A stretch of DNA of 45,529 nucleotides from Candidatus Poribacteria bacterium (GCA_022394755.1 JAGFCA010000066.1:1-45529), one strand, 5' to 3'. Shown: positions 34,084 through 43,872, counted from the first letter of the stretch. Notes: generated by a model not told the origin, from the sequence alone. Translations and numbers: made by a program.

Positions 34084-36431
34084 CTATTTGCCAATTTCTG
34101 CATCTAATGATTGTGGTTGTGATATAAGTCCCTCTGAATCTATTAGAATTACATTTGACATTCGAATAGATGAAACCTTCTTACTTAATACTTCAAATGA
34201 AACTGTTGCCAATGTACCCTTACCTGAACCTATTTTTCCACTATTCTTAATTTGGATACTAATACTATTGTTTCTGATCCTTGGAGAATCAAGAAAATAT
34301 CCATCTGGAATATAATCTCCTATTTCTGCCTTTACATACTTTAATGAAGTGTCATCAAATAATATATTAGTCTTAAATCCTGATACAGAAATACCATCCA
34401 TTACATCAATTGAGATTGTAATTAAGTTACCGATCTCAGGTGTGGAAATTAAATTCTGTGTTATTTTCACAGTTGCTTGATTATTTGTTGGCGGTGGAAC
34501 ATTCCATACCAGTACAGTTCCATCCAAACCACTACTTGCAATCGTTTTTCCATCTGAGGAAAAGGCTATATCCGTGATAGAATGATGTTTTGGAGCTTTG
34601 AATAACATCCTTTTTTGTTTTGTTGCTATATCCCATAAGTGTATAAAACCTTTATCATCCCCGACTACAAGTGTTTTCCCATCTGGACTATATGAGATTC
34701 CGTTAGTAATTAAACCATGTGACGGTAATCTCCATCTAAGTTGCCAATTGATGTATACCACATCCACACCGTACCATAACTATTTGCAACTAATGTATCT
34801 CCTTGTGGATTGAATGAAACATGTCTGATCCAGTCTTGACCTTGCATTAAAGTCGTAATTTGTTCTTCTTTGTCAATCCTCCAAATCCTTATTGAATCAC
34901 CTGAAGCACCACTGGCAAGGAACTTCCCACCCGGACTAAGTGATATACATTTCACATCTTGCTTGTGTCCTACGAGTTTAGTTTTTACTTTTCCAGATGA
35001 GGAATTAATTATGTAACAATCGTCGATTGATCCGAATGCTATTAATCTGTTATCATTGCTAAAACTGACTGATCCAGTTGATCGATTGTTATTTGAATAA
35101 GATAATTTCAATTTCTGATTTGAAGTATTCCAATGATATACGAATGATTTATCATCAACACTAATAATTGTATTACTGTTTAATGTAAAAGATAAGCCTA
35201 TTATTTTTCCATTATGTTTAGGACTTGTTCCTACCTGTTCTTCTTTTTCAATATTCCATAATCTGATTGATTGATCAGATCCACCTGTTACAATTTTTGA
35301 ACCGTCCCTATTAAAAGATATAGCTGTGATTTTATCATAGTGTCCGGTGATAAGTGTTTTGACTAATTTTCCAGAACTTACATCCCAAATACGTATACTT
35401 CCATCAATACTACCAATTACAATTGTTTTTCCATCAGGAGCATATACTATTTTTCTAACATATTCATTTTGTTCAGTGAGAGCCATCTTATATTCACCAG
35501 TATTTGCATCCCAAAAATGTACTGTTGGTTCTGTTATTGGGTATTGTGAACCTTCTCTCACTTTGACACCATAACCTGTTCCAGCTGCAATTGTATTCCC
35601 ATCAGGACTAAAAACTACTGAGATAGCATTATCCTTATGTCTTATAAAAGTCCTTTTAAGTATTCCAGTTGATACATTCCATAAATGAATTTCTGGATAT
35701 TGACTACCTGAATAACCAAGAGTACATGCGATTGTGCTATCATCAGGACTAAATGAAAGACTTGAAATTCCACTTACCGGTTGAATATCTAATATCTGAA
35801 TTTGTTCATTGGTAGATACATTCCATAAACGTATTGTAGAATCTCTTTGATAACCTGCAGCACCACCTGCAAGAATTTTTCCATCAGAACTAAATGTAAG
35901 ACATGTAACTTCAGTTTTATGCCCTTCAAGCACATTGATTAATTCACCTGTTGATATATTCCAAAGGAAAATCGCCCCCTGATGACTTCCTAATCCACTC
36001 CCTGCTGCTACTATTTTTCCATCTGGACTAAAAACAACACTATTAACTTTAGTCTTAGGACCTTTCAAAAGAGTTCTGAGTTTTCCTGTGTTAATATCCC
36101 AAATAAGTACATCTCCAACACCTCCGCAAGCAATTAAATCTCCATCTGGATTGAATGCTACACAATTGATTTTATGCTTACCAATAGATAATAACTTAAG
36201 CTCTTTTCCAGTGATAGCATCATAAATCCAACATCCTACACTACTTGCAACTGCAATAAATCGCCCATCTGGAGAAAACTGAAAATCTTGTAATTTACCT
36301 TTACCAAGTCTTGCAGTTGCTCCTTCCGGTAGATTCCATTTACTGTATTCCTGACCAATTAATTTTTCAGATTGAAAAGAATATATCACGGAACATAATA
36401 GTATCAAGATCCAGGTCTGATTTAATTTCAT
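34084..36431 (-). CDS. Second secreted WD40-cohesin protein (frameshifted)
   Basis: A reconstructed protein of about 782 residues, paralogous to its downstream neighbour. It has a signal peptide (WILILLCSVIYSFQS), NLPEGATARLGKG, about 14 WD40 repeats and a C-terminal cohesin-like domain (ISIDVMDGISVSGFKTNILFD, EIGDYIPDGYF, GKGTLATVSFEVL). The frame breaks in repeat 12 near 34734-34744. The first part reads WMWYTSIGNL and the next frame continues RWRLPSHGLITNGISYSPDG, which is exactly the WD40 pattern if one base is restored. Otherwise the gene would give a 573-residue protein without cohesin and a 227-residue orphan fragment. AGGAAG lies 4 bases before the ATG, 12 bp after the SUMF1 gene's stop. 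Confidence 0.87.
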
Positions 36432-36443
36432 TTTACTTCCTGA

Positions 36444-38264
36444 TTAGTTATCAAGATCCATTACACAGCGAAAACCGACGAAACTACCTCTGAAGCTTGG
36501 CTTAGCTCTATATCGAGTTGAAACCCTTACATCTTGTAAGGATGAAAACCATGATCCACCTCGTAAGACACGATCCGTTTTAACCTCGATAGAATTCATC
36601 ATAAGAACTTCCAAAGTCTCTCCAGTTAACGGATTCTGTTCTTTGTTATCTGTATATACACTTTGCTGATATTCATCCAAACACCACTCCCAAACATTTC
36701 CTGCCATATCAAAGATTCCATAATCATTAGAAGGATAACTACCAATTGGGGCTGTAAATTCATAACCATCCAATGTACCACCTAAATTGCAATGTTTACC
36801 ATCAGTATTTGTGTTTCCCCAGGTATATTTAGAATCAACCAATCCACCACGTGCGGCTATTTCCCATTCCGCTTCTGTAGGTAATCTTTTTCCAATCCAT
36901 TTTGCATAAGCCATTGCATCATACCAACTTACATTAACAACTGGATGTTGATCTGAGGGAGAATAAGCTAATACCTTATCCCAATTGAGCGGATAATATC
37001 CTGTTTCACGTATAAAATTTCTATATTCTCCTATTGTAACTTCGTACTTGTCTATGTAAAAACTATTAATAAAAACTAAATGTTTAGGTTGTTCACTCTT
37101 TTCTGCATTTGGATCATCACTGCCAATGAAAAATTCACCTTCTGGAACAAGAACCATATTCTTTGTTTGATTTTTCTTTTCTATTTCTATACCGGTTGGT
37201 AGATTTACATTATAATTTAATTCATGTGAACCAGAATTCCACTCTAATCGTATAGTTATTTCATTCTTTTTAAATGGTCCAGAAATAATAATTTTTTTGT
37301 TATATGAGTATAGGATTTTACCTGTATCTACCTTTACTTTACCTGGTGGTTTATCAAAATAGATAGTAATTATGGCATCATAAGGAATTTCAGAACCAAC
37401 TGCAGGAAGAACATTTACAATATTCACAGGATCTATTGTTAAATCCTTTACTTCATCAGTAACTGGTTTAACACAGCGAAACCCAATTACATTCATACCA
37501 ATAGCAGAAAAACTACTACCAGACCTATCTGCAACCCCACCAGAGTTTTGTGAAAGATTCAAGAATGATCCTCCTCGTATTACTCTTGAAATCATTATAT
37601 TTGAAGAAAGAGTTCCATCTGTCATATATACCTCACCAGCCATTGGATTCCTTTTTGGTGATGTATCATAATAATTACTGTGATAAGCATCCAAGCACCA
37701 TTCCATTACATTTCCTGACATATCATACAAACCGTATCCATTAGATGGGAATGTCCCAACTGGCGCAGTATACTTAAATCCATCTTCGTTTCCATTCAAA
37801 TTTGCATGTTGTGTTGTGAAATCTGAATTACCCCATGGAAATTCTTTTCTTTCTAATCCCCCTCGTGCAGCTTTTTCCCATTCAGCTTCTGTAGGTAGAC
37901 GTTTTCCCAACCAAGTAGCATAAGCATTTGCATCATACCAAGTAACATTAATTATTGGGTGATTATCAGTTGGTGAATACTTTGCTATTTCTTCCCAATC
38001 TGGCGCATCATGTCCTGTCTTCTCAATAAACCGTTTATATTCACCTACTGTCACCTCATATTTGTCTATATAGAATGCATCAACATATACAGTATGTATG
38101 GGTTGTTCGTCTCCATCAGCATCAACTTCAATACTCCCCATACGAAATTCACCTTCTGGAATATATACCATATCCTCCAAAGGATATACTGAATTCTTAC
38201 AACTGAATAAAATTAAAAATAAGATTAAAAATACTACCATAGTGTAGTGTTTCATCATTTCCAT
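36444..38264 (-). CDS. Lipoprotein with two SUMF1/FGE-like domains
   Basis: A 606-residue exported lipoprotein; the signal FLILFLILFSC ends in a good lipobox. Two SUMF1 (formylglycine-generating-enzyme fold) domains flank an Ig-like linker (about residues 265-355, with IPYDAIITIYFDKPPGKVKVD). Each contains M..IPEGEF.MGS, FYIDKYEVT.GEY..FI, GKRLPTEAEWE.AARGG and NV.EWCLDEY. Both end RGGS and VGFRCV. The catalytic Cys pair of true FGE (CxxxxC after the RGG segment) is not seen in either domain, so sulfatase activation is unlikely. Non-catalytic SUMF1 proteins are common as binding or structural modules. It begins the minus-strand cluster that continues into two WD40-cohesin genes. An ATG three codons in is an alternative start. 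Confidence 0.88.
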   Translation of the reverse strand: MEMMKHYTMVVFLILFLILFSCKNSVYPLEDMVYIPEGEFRMGSIEVDADGDEQPIHTVYVDAFYIDKYEVTVGEYKRFIEKTGHDAPDWEEIAKYSPTDNHPIINVTWYDANAYATWLGKRLPTEAEWEKAARGGLERKEFPWGNSDFTTQHANLNGNEDGFKYTAPVGTFPSNGYGLYDMSGNVMEWCLDAYHSNYYDTSPKRNPMAGEVYMTDGTLSSNIMISRVIRGGSFLNLSQNSGGVADRSGSSFSAIGMNVIGFRCVKPVTDEVKDLTIDPVNIVNVLPAVGSEIPYDAIITIYFDKPPGKVKVDTGKILYSYNKKIIISGPFKKNEITIRLEWNSGSHELNYNVNLPTGIEIEKKNQTKNMVLVPEGEFFIGSDDPNAEKSEQPKHLVFINSFYIDKYEVTIGEYRNFIRETGYYPLNWDKVLAYSPSDQHPVVNVSWYDAMAYAKWIGKRLPTEAEWEIAARGGLVDSKYTWGNTNTDGKHCNLGGTLDGYEFTAPIGSYPSNDYGIFDMAGNVWEWCLDEYQQSVYTDNKEQNPLTGETLEVLMMNSIEVKTDRVLRGGSWFSSLQDVRVSTRYRAKPSFRGSFVGFRCVMDLDN

Positions 38265-38494
38265 ATTGGCATTCCATCATTCCTAAATAACGTAAGTCTG
38301 AAAATCATATGTATCTATTTTGAAATCAACGATAAGAATATAATATGGTATTCCACATCAATAGAAACCACATTAATTAGGACGAAGTAGTGGATTTAGT
38401 AGGATTGATTCTAACGAAAAAGATTATCTGAACATTTAGCGTAGACTATTCAGTAGTGAATGAGCAGATCATCCGAACTACGGGTTGATTGCTA
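38265..38494. other. Intergenic promoter-bearing gap
   Basis: These 230 bp separate the SUMF1 lipoprotein start from the small membrane protein stop on the same strand. No repeat or hairpin was found. The promoter for the SUMF1-WD40 cluster probably lies here. Confidence 0.4.
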
Positions 38495-38779
38495 TTAGGA
38501 TCCCCAAATCCAACTTACCCAAAAAATTATATTAAAAATAAGGATGGTAATTATTAGATACACACTTAGAATGTGTCGCATCTTCGTGGAATTCCACTCA
38601 GGTTGTACTCTTTCCCTATATGTTACTGCCAATGAACACATTCCCCATATGCCAATTGGACCAAAAATAAGGCTAAGTATTAAGATAGAGATATTAAACA
38701 CAAATATAATTATGCAAAACAATCCAGAAACTACCATCGAAATATACAAGTTATTGCTTAGAAAATCTAATTTTGGCAT
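38495..38779 (-). CDS. Small three-helix membrane protein
   Basis: A 94-residue very hydrophobic protein with no family I recognise. Helices are about LYISMVVSGLFCIIIFVFNIS, ILILSLIFGPIGIWGMCSLA and SVYLIITILIFNIIFWVSWI. A polar loop (YRERVQPEWNSTKMR) precedes the last helix. GGAG lies 8 bases before the ATG, which supports this strand over the 87-residue frame running the opposite way through the same DNA. It stands alone between the SUMF1 cluster and the dead IS982 element. Confidence 0.55.
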   Translation of the reverse strand: MPKLDFLSNNLYISMVVSGLFCIIIFVFNISILILSLIFGPIGIWGMCSLAVTYRERVQPEWNSTKMRHILSVYLIITILIFNIIFWVSWIWGS

Positions 38780-38905
38780 ATTTAGACTCCATTTTTATAA
38801 TATATGAGCTATATAAAAGGTGGAGAGTGTCAAATGTAGACACAATTTCATGCTAAGAATTATAAAACAATTATGTGAATTCTCAATTTCTGATATTTTA
38901 GAAAA

Positions 38906-38925
38906 AATAACGTGAGTTTGATAAT
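38906..38925 (+). repeat. Copy 2 of a 20-bp dispersed motif
   Basis: AATAACGTGAGTTTGATAAT differs from the 12522-12541 copy by one base. It lies 33 bp before the IS982 reading frame, so here it might mark an IS edge, whereas the other copy has no IS nearby. Its family and role are unknown. Confidence 0.45.
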
Positions 38926-38957
38926 TAAAACTTGTAAATAGAAACACTTTAGTTATT

Positions 38958-39862
38958 ATGCATTTTAGCATTAACTCAAAACTAAGGAGTTCTCTGATTG
39001 ATATAATTACACTTTTCTGTGAAATTGATGACAATTTCATTCACTATGACCAATATCAAGTACACCGCCAGCTGTGGGTCATACTTAGAACAGGCAATAC
39101 AAAAGTCAGACAGAGGAATCTACATCCGAGTGAAGTCATGACGATACTTGTACATTTTCATCATAAACAATACAAGAATTTCAAAACCTATTATCAGGGT
39201 TATGTCTGTTACCACCTACGTTTGGCGTTTCCAAACCTTGTTAGCTAAAGTCGTTTTGCGCAGCTATCACAAGAAGTATTGGTTCCGTTTTCTATGTTTT
39301 GAATATCCTTTTTGGTAAATGTCGTGGTGTCTCCTTCATAAACTTAACCCCTATTCCTGTCTGCCACAGTCGTGGCATTTCAACTCATAGTGTGTTTATT
39401 TAATAAGGTGGGATGTTCTAAGTCCTTATGTTGTGGTTCAATAATTTCAAACTGCATCCTGTCATCAAAGATAAAGGTGAGCTTTTGTCCTTTCTTGTGA
39501 CAGCAGAAAACGTTGATGACACAATAACTGTGCCATAGTCGTGCCAAAGGCTTTTTGGTAAAGTATTTGCTGATAAAGGATACAACTCAAAAGATCTTCG
39601 TCAGATTCTCCAAGAAACCGGTGTGTCCCTTATTTACAAGGAGCGTATGAATATGATACCTGAACATATTTCTAATACCGACGCAGCCTTAATAAAAAAC
39701 GGATGAGGATAGAGTCATAATATAAAGAACTGAAAAGTCAAACTGAGATACAACCCACTCGCCATAGAAGTTGTACATGATTTCAAATGAATACGATTGT
39801 CGCATTAATCGCTTATACCTGTCTGAAGAAGAAACCTTCACTCAAACATATACAGTTACAAT
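38958..39862 (+). pseudogene. Degenerate IS982-family transposase
   Basis: A 96-codon open stretch begins MHFSINSKLRSSLIDIITLFCEIDDN. It continues with LHPSEVMTILVHFHHKQYKNFKTYYQGYV, the N-terminal pattern of IS982 transposases. After its stop at 39248, matching pieces follow in other frames. They include FLNILFGKCRGVSFINLTPIPVCHSRG, KVFADKGYNSKDLRQILQETGVSLIYK, RHRSC and a final LIAYTCLKKKPSL. Several frameshifts and stops make it dead. No terminal inverted repeats could be set, so the element's limits are approximate. It explains the otherwise gene-less 38958-39862 stretch. Confidence 0.82.
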
Positions 39863-39935
39863 AAGAAGTCTTTCGGTACTCCATGATATCCTTCTAATGC
39901 ATTTATCAGACCTACTTTATTCTCAAGTTTATTTC

Positions 39936-41435
39936 CTAAAATAACGGCAGAATATACTTAACTATAACCTGTTTATATATCGTTATAGTACCAAAAATTG
40001 AATAAAAACCAGCACATAATACTAAACCAATCTGTTTCCATAAAGGTGCTTGTATTTCTTTTGGTAAGAACTTACGGTTAACATAGAGTGTATGTATAGC
40101 AGTAATGACAAGCAGATAACCACCAATTGTTGCAGAAAAAAGAATCATGAACAGTGGTTTGGCAAAATACATGGCAATTACACCGTATAGAATATACACG
40201 ATTAATATTGGATAATATATCCATTTTGACTTGTGTTCTCCCAATTTTCTGGCGCTCTTAAAACCTGTCCAAATTATATCTGTATACCTTCTTGGAACAC
40301 TATCAACAGCACCAAGTTGAGTAGAAAATAGTACCCAAAAACCACATAAAAGCGTTAGATACCACATAAACCTACCACCTTTTTCTGCTAATCCTTCAGC
40401 CTGAAAACCTGCAGCCTGCCATTGCTCCATCTGCTGACCTAATGGCACATATTCAAGGGTTAACATGGCAGGTAGTGCTAATCCAATAAAACATCCAATC
40501 ATCCAAATAAAGTATTGTTCAAAACGGACATATTTCCACCATTCACGGAATTTTTCTATATTCTCAGGTGTAATACGGAATACTTTACCAATATGGGAAA
40601 GAGTTACATTTTGACCACCAATAATTGACGGGATTGCACCAACGAGTTTACCCATTCCCCATCCTTTATCGCGTACATAATTTGATATAGTGATATTCCC
40701 TAATCCACCACTACCTGCATAAGCTGCAAAAGCACCTAACGTTAACCAGTCAAATGCTGTGCCTTCCTCAACAGCTGGAATAGATCCAAAACTAAAGAAT
40801 CCTTTAATTACTGTCCACCAAACTTTAGGAGATACAAGTGTTAGGTCAACCCAGACAAGATAACCTATAATCAGAACAACCATGATGAGTTGGACAACAG
40901 CTAAAGAATTGTAAATCTTACCTCCAACCATTACAATGGCAAGACATAGAAAAAAGATTATAAAGGCAAATACTCTAACTGTTCCTGTTTCTGTTTCTTG
41001 AGGTAAATGTCCTAAATAAATTGCGCCAAGGGCAGTTGCAGCAGTCATTGCCCATCCTGGCCAGCTACTAAGAAAATCAACACTTGAATATATAATTGCC
41101 CAGAATCGAGGTCCTGGTTTACACCGCATATACCCACTTAACATAGGTTCACCAGTATACAATGTATATCGGATAGATTCGGTGTTAAGAAATGCTTGCA
41201 GAATTATTGCAATAGTTGCAATCCATAATAGTGTCCCACCATACTGTGCAGTTAGTTTAGGTCCCAATAACCATTCACCACTACCGATTGATGCTCCAAG
41301 TGCTATTATCCCTGGACCCAATATGGCAGCAAAAGCCTTACCAAATTGGTAACGTGGAGATTCAGGTAACTCTGCTACCTCCCAATCAGGTAGTTCTCCT
41401 CCATCAACATATTCTTTTTCAATATTTTCTGCCAT
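39936..41435 (-). CDS. Nramp-related transporter lacking the DPGN metal motif
   Basis: A 499-residue membrane protein with about 11-12 helices, resembling Nramp divalent-metal transporters. Residues 1-30 are a soluble acidic lead. Helix 1 reads ILGPGIIALGASIGSGEWLLGPKLTAQYG. Canonical Nramps have DPGN in the unwound middle of helix 1; here residues 51-54 are GSGE. The helix 6 region is FAAYAGSGGLGNITISNYVRDKGWGM, with no MPH-type motif. Manganese or iron transport is therefore doubtful. The substrate could be another cation or an organic molecule. The gene starts 1 bp after the Ldh-type gene's stop, so the two are translationally coupled and probably act on the same compound. Confidence 0.8.
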   Translation of the reverse strand: MAENIEKEYVDGGELPDWEVAELPESPRYQFGKAFAAILGPGIIALGASIGSGEWLLGPKLTAQYGGTLLWIATIAIILQAFLNTESIRYTLYTGEPMLSGYMRCKPGPRFWAIIYSSVDFLSSWPGWAMTAATALGAIYLGHLPQETETGTVRVFAFIIFFLCLAIVMVGGKIYNSLAVVQLIMVVLIIGYLVWVDLTLVSPKVWWTVIKGFFSFGSIPAVEEGTAFDWLTLGAFAAYAGSGGLGNITISNYVRDKGWGMGKLVGAIPSIIGGQNVTLSHIGKVFRITPENIEKFREWWKYVRFEQYFIWMIGCFIGLALPAMLTLEYVPLGQQMEQWQAAGFQAEGLAEKGGRFMWYLTLLCGFWVLFSTQLGAVDSVPRRYTDIIWTGFKSARKLGEHKSKWIYYPILIVYILYGVIAMYFAKPLFMILFSATIGGYLLVITAIHTLYVNRKFLPKEIQAPLWKQIGLVLCAGFYSIFGTITIYKQVIVKYILPLF

Positions 41436-41436
41436 A

Positions 41437-42465
41437 TTACCACTCCCAGCATATACTGATATCTAATTTATTTGCAATTGATTCAAGGTTCCGTAAATGG
41501 TCTACATGTATAGGTATGCCTGATTCAATCCATTCATCATAGTTGTTCCACTCAATTTCTCCAGGTAAATATACTTGTGTTATATCATCCTGTGTTTTTG
41601 CATTATGTATATGTTTAATGCCTTGTTTAATCTGATCTACATAAGAATCAAAATCTGTAAAACTCTCAATATTAATAGCGATAAAAAAGTGTTCTGATGA
41701 TGATCCTGTCTTAACACAAGACATCATTCCACCTACTAATGGACCAGCTAATATTCCCATTATAAGTGCCAAACCATAACCCCTTGCTTCACCTGCAGGG
41801 ACCATCCATGGACCATGATTTGGATCCTGACTTGGATTTCCAGATTCATCCAGTAGCCATCCTTCAGGAACATCCTTTCCATACATCCTTAATGTTCCAA
41901 CTTTTCCCCATGAAGAAACACCACATGCTATATCTAATACAATTGGATGTGAATCCCCAGTTGGTAAAGCATAACTCATAGCATTGTTGGCAGTAACTGG
42001 TACTGCTCCACCGGGTGGAACAAGCGTAGGATTTCCTGTATTCGTCGTTGAAAAGCCAATCATATTATCTAAGGTAGCCATAATGGAATAACAGGCTGCA
42101 GCCCCAAAATGACCTGCATTATTCACACCAACTGCACCAATACCTGTTGATTTGGCTTTTGAAATTGCTGTCTCCATGGCAAATGAACTGGCAATATGTC
42201 CTATTCCATTATCCCCATCAATGACTGCAGAGCTTTTTGATTCAGTAATAATACGTAAATTTGGTTCAGTATTAAGAGAACCATTTAATATTTGGTTGAG
42301 ATAACCTGGTAATGCACGCGTACCGTGTGAATGAACCCCACGAAGGTCGGTTTGAACCAACAGCTTTGCCATTAACTCTGCATTTACACTTGATAAGCCG
42401 GTACTTTTACACAATGATCGAGTGAATTCATGAAGTCTGTCAGCCCTTACAATGATTTCCTGCAT
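41437..42465 (-). CDS. Malate/L-lactate dehydrogenase family (Ldh2/MDG) oxidoreductase
   Basis: A 342-residue NAD(P)-dependent enzyme of the Ldh_2 family, unrelated to classical LDH. It has QTDLRGVHSHGTRALPGY (His45 and His47, the family's active-site region), NNAGHFGAAACYSIMA, FSTTNTGNPTLVPPGG, and the core VLDIACGVSSWGKVGTLR. Family members oxidise malate, lactate, ureidoglycolate, sulfolactate or 2,3-diketogulonate. The substrate is not clear. The ATG at 42465 has GAGG 5 bases upstream and replaces a longer frame from 42513. It is followed 1 bp later by the Nramp-like gene. Paired dyads at 42562-42578 and 42728-42742 are candidate operators for this unit. Confidence 0.9.
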   Translation of the reverse strand: MQEIIVRADRLHEFTRSLCKSTGLSSVNAELMAKLLVQTDLRGVHSHGTRALPGYLNQILNGSLNTEPNLRIITESKSSAVIDGDNGIGHIASSFAMETAISKAKSTGIGAVGVNNAGHFGAAACYSIMATLDNMIGFSTTNTGNPTLVPPGGAVPVTANNAMSYALPTGDSHPIVLDIACGVSSWGKVGTLRMYGKDVPEGWLLDESGNPSQDPNHGPWMVPAGEARGYGLALIMGILAGPLVGGMMSCVKTGSSSEHFFIAINIESFTDFDSYVDQIKQGIKHIHNAKTQDDITQVYLPGEIEWNNYDEWIESGIPIHVDHLRNLESIANKLDISICWEW

Positions 42466-42561
42466 TTGTACCTCATTTATATCTTGGAGTAGTTTGTATT
42501 TTAACAGAGACACAAATTTGATACAAGCACATTATACCAATTCTAATTGATAGAGATTGTA

Positions 42562-42578
42562 TATAGTTAACTATAGTT
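42562..42578. promoter_or_regulatory. Operator-like palindrome, site 1
   Basis: TATAGTTAACTATAGTT contains two overlapping palindromes: TATAGTT/AACTATA (42562-42575) and AACTATAGTT (42569-42578), so three half-sites stand in a row. It lies about 97 bp upstream of the Ldh-type ATG. A second, differently arranged pair of the same half-site occurs at 42728-42742. Confidence 0.4.
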
Positions 42579-42727
42579 GGACAGTTTTTACAACATACTA
42601 CTCCGTTGAAGTGCTATTTTAAATCTCAACTTTAGATATAAATTCCTTTTTAGTGAGTTATACCAACATCCAAACAAAAAGAAAAAACGCTTGAATACAC
42701 GAATATGAGACTGACAGAAACTTTCCA

Positions 42728-42742
42728 AACTATAGTATAGTT
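42728..42742. promoter_or_regulatory. Operator-like palindrome, site 2
   Basis: AACTATA-G-TATAGTT is a perfect 7+1+7 dyad using the same half-site as 42562-42578 but in head-to-head order. It is 165 bp from site 1. Two sites for one dimeric regulator could loop the DNA upstream of the Ldh/Nramp unit. No regulator gene is nearby. Confidence 0.4.
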
Positions 42743-42935
42743 AATTTAGGTCAATGTTAATTCTCATGCGTTTCCTCAAATCCGGAATCAGAACCAGGAA
42801 ACAACGGTATAAAAATCTTATGGTGTTCCTCGTGTATGAATGTCATTTGAGGATCCACGAAACTACAAAGATTACTTTAAATTAGTTCTGCTTAGATGAT
42901 AATTTATAGAAGATATTTCAATTGGAAAAGGAATT

Positions 42936-42961
42936 ACTTACTCTAAAATTTCAGAGTAAGT
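42936..42961. other. 9-bp inverted repeat in the intergenic region
   Basis: ACTTACTCT (42936-42944) pairs with AGAGTAAGT (42953-42961) around 8 bases. No U-tract follows, so it is not an evident terminator. Similar ACTCTGAA bases recur near 43050-43065. Confidence 0.3.
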
Positions 42962-43303
42962 ATTGTGGGATAAAATCTGATAATTGCTCTAAAGTCAGTT
43001 ATAGAAAGGTAGAATCGTTGGTTTCTATATAGAGGTATTCTCTGATTTACTCTGAATACTCTGAAACTTTACAATTAAGTTCATCTAAATATATGTCAAT
43101 TCACACATGTATAATAATGATTTAGATGTATCGACTCTCATAGTCATATTGTCATGCATTGTGCATGTCTACTAAGTATTTTTGATATCCGGTTTGGGAA
43201 GGTAAAAAGTAAAATCAAGCAATGTTTAACACATTTAATTTGAATATTATTTATGTGATATGTTAAACTTCTATCAATAATAGATACATTTGGAGTGTGA
43301 AAT

Positions 43304-43872
43304 ATGAGAACTCTATGTGCCTTCAAAAATAATATAGTAGCAAAACAATTAAGAATCAATAAATTTATTTTCCATTTACCAATCATATTTCTTTTACTAT
43401 TCAGTTCCTGTAAGAATCCTTTAACATTTGTATTAGGTGATGAAAGATCAGATGTATTATCACAATTACAAGGCAGGTCATTTAGACAATTTTCTCCATC
43501 AATAGATGCTGATCAGAGAAAGGCAGTTATCATTGATTTTTCAAATCATAAGGATAGTAGAATGTTGTTATGGGGACAATATTCGGAGGGCGGTAAAGCC
43601 ATTAATGAATGGCAAATTTCTTCAGATGATATCCTTGTGTATAAGAATGATACTTATTACCAATTGACATTTTTTTTACTAAAACTCAACAGACTTTTCC
43701 AGAAAAATGCGAGGATTGTATAATCATCTACGGTGTTGCTATAGAAGTACGAAATATATATAATGATGAAAAGATCGAATTCAGAATCAATGATACCGAT
43801 AACGTACTACCACGTCCCTTTCCTGTATTTAGTTCTTGGACAAGATTTAATGAAGATGAAAGAGTAAATTAA
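43304..43872 (+). CDS. Small hypothetical lipoprotein (frameshifted at an 8-T run)
   Basis: A reconstructed protein of about 190 residues that I do not recognise. The N terminus is long (about 20 residues before the helix), then FIFHLPIIFLLLFSSCKNP gives a lipobox Cys. A soluble region follows: VLGDERSDVLSQLQGRSFRQF, AVIIDFSNHKDSRMLLWGQYSEGG and INEWQISSDDILVY. As read, the frame ends at 43723. Adding one T to the run at 43670-43677 continues it as TKTQQTFPEKCEDCIIIYG, then VAIEVRNIY and FEFRINDTD-like sequence to a stop at 43870-43872. GGAG lies 8 bases before the ATG. The reconstructed gene ends just before a bidirectional terminator, which supports the longer form. Confidence 0.6.

Larger units (their letters stand above)
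42466..43303. other. 838-bp intergenic region rich in inverted repeats
   Basis: No supported gene lies between the divergent Ldh-type gene and the lipoprotein gene. It contains the two AACTATA/TATAGTT dyads, a 9-bp hairpin at 42936-42961, and direct copies of ACTCTGAA near 43050-43065. The last 17 bp hold the lipoprotein's ribosome binding site. Composition is AT-rich throughout. Confidence 0.6.

Noticed and set aside
36444..38264. Annotation as a sulfatase-modifying enzyme
   Set aside because: The catalytic Cys pair of formylglycine-generating enzyme was not found in either SUMF1 domain.
38544..38807. 87-codon plus-strand frame overlapping the small membrane protein
   Set aside because: The minus-strand frame has a GGAG ribosome binding site and a clear three-helix pattern; the plus frame has neither.
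39936..41435. Annotation as Mn/Fe transporter MntH
   Set aside because: The DPGN and MPH metal-binding motifs are missing.
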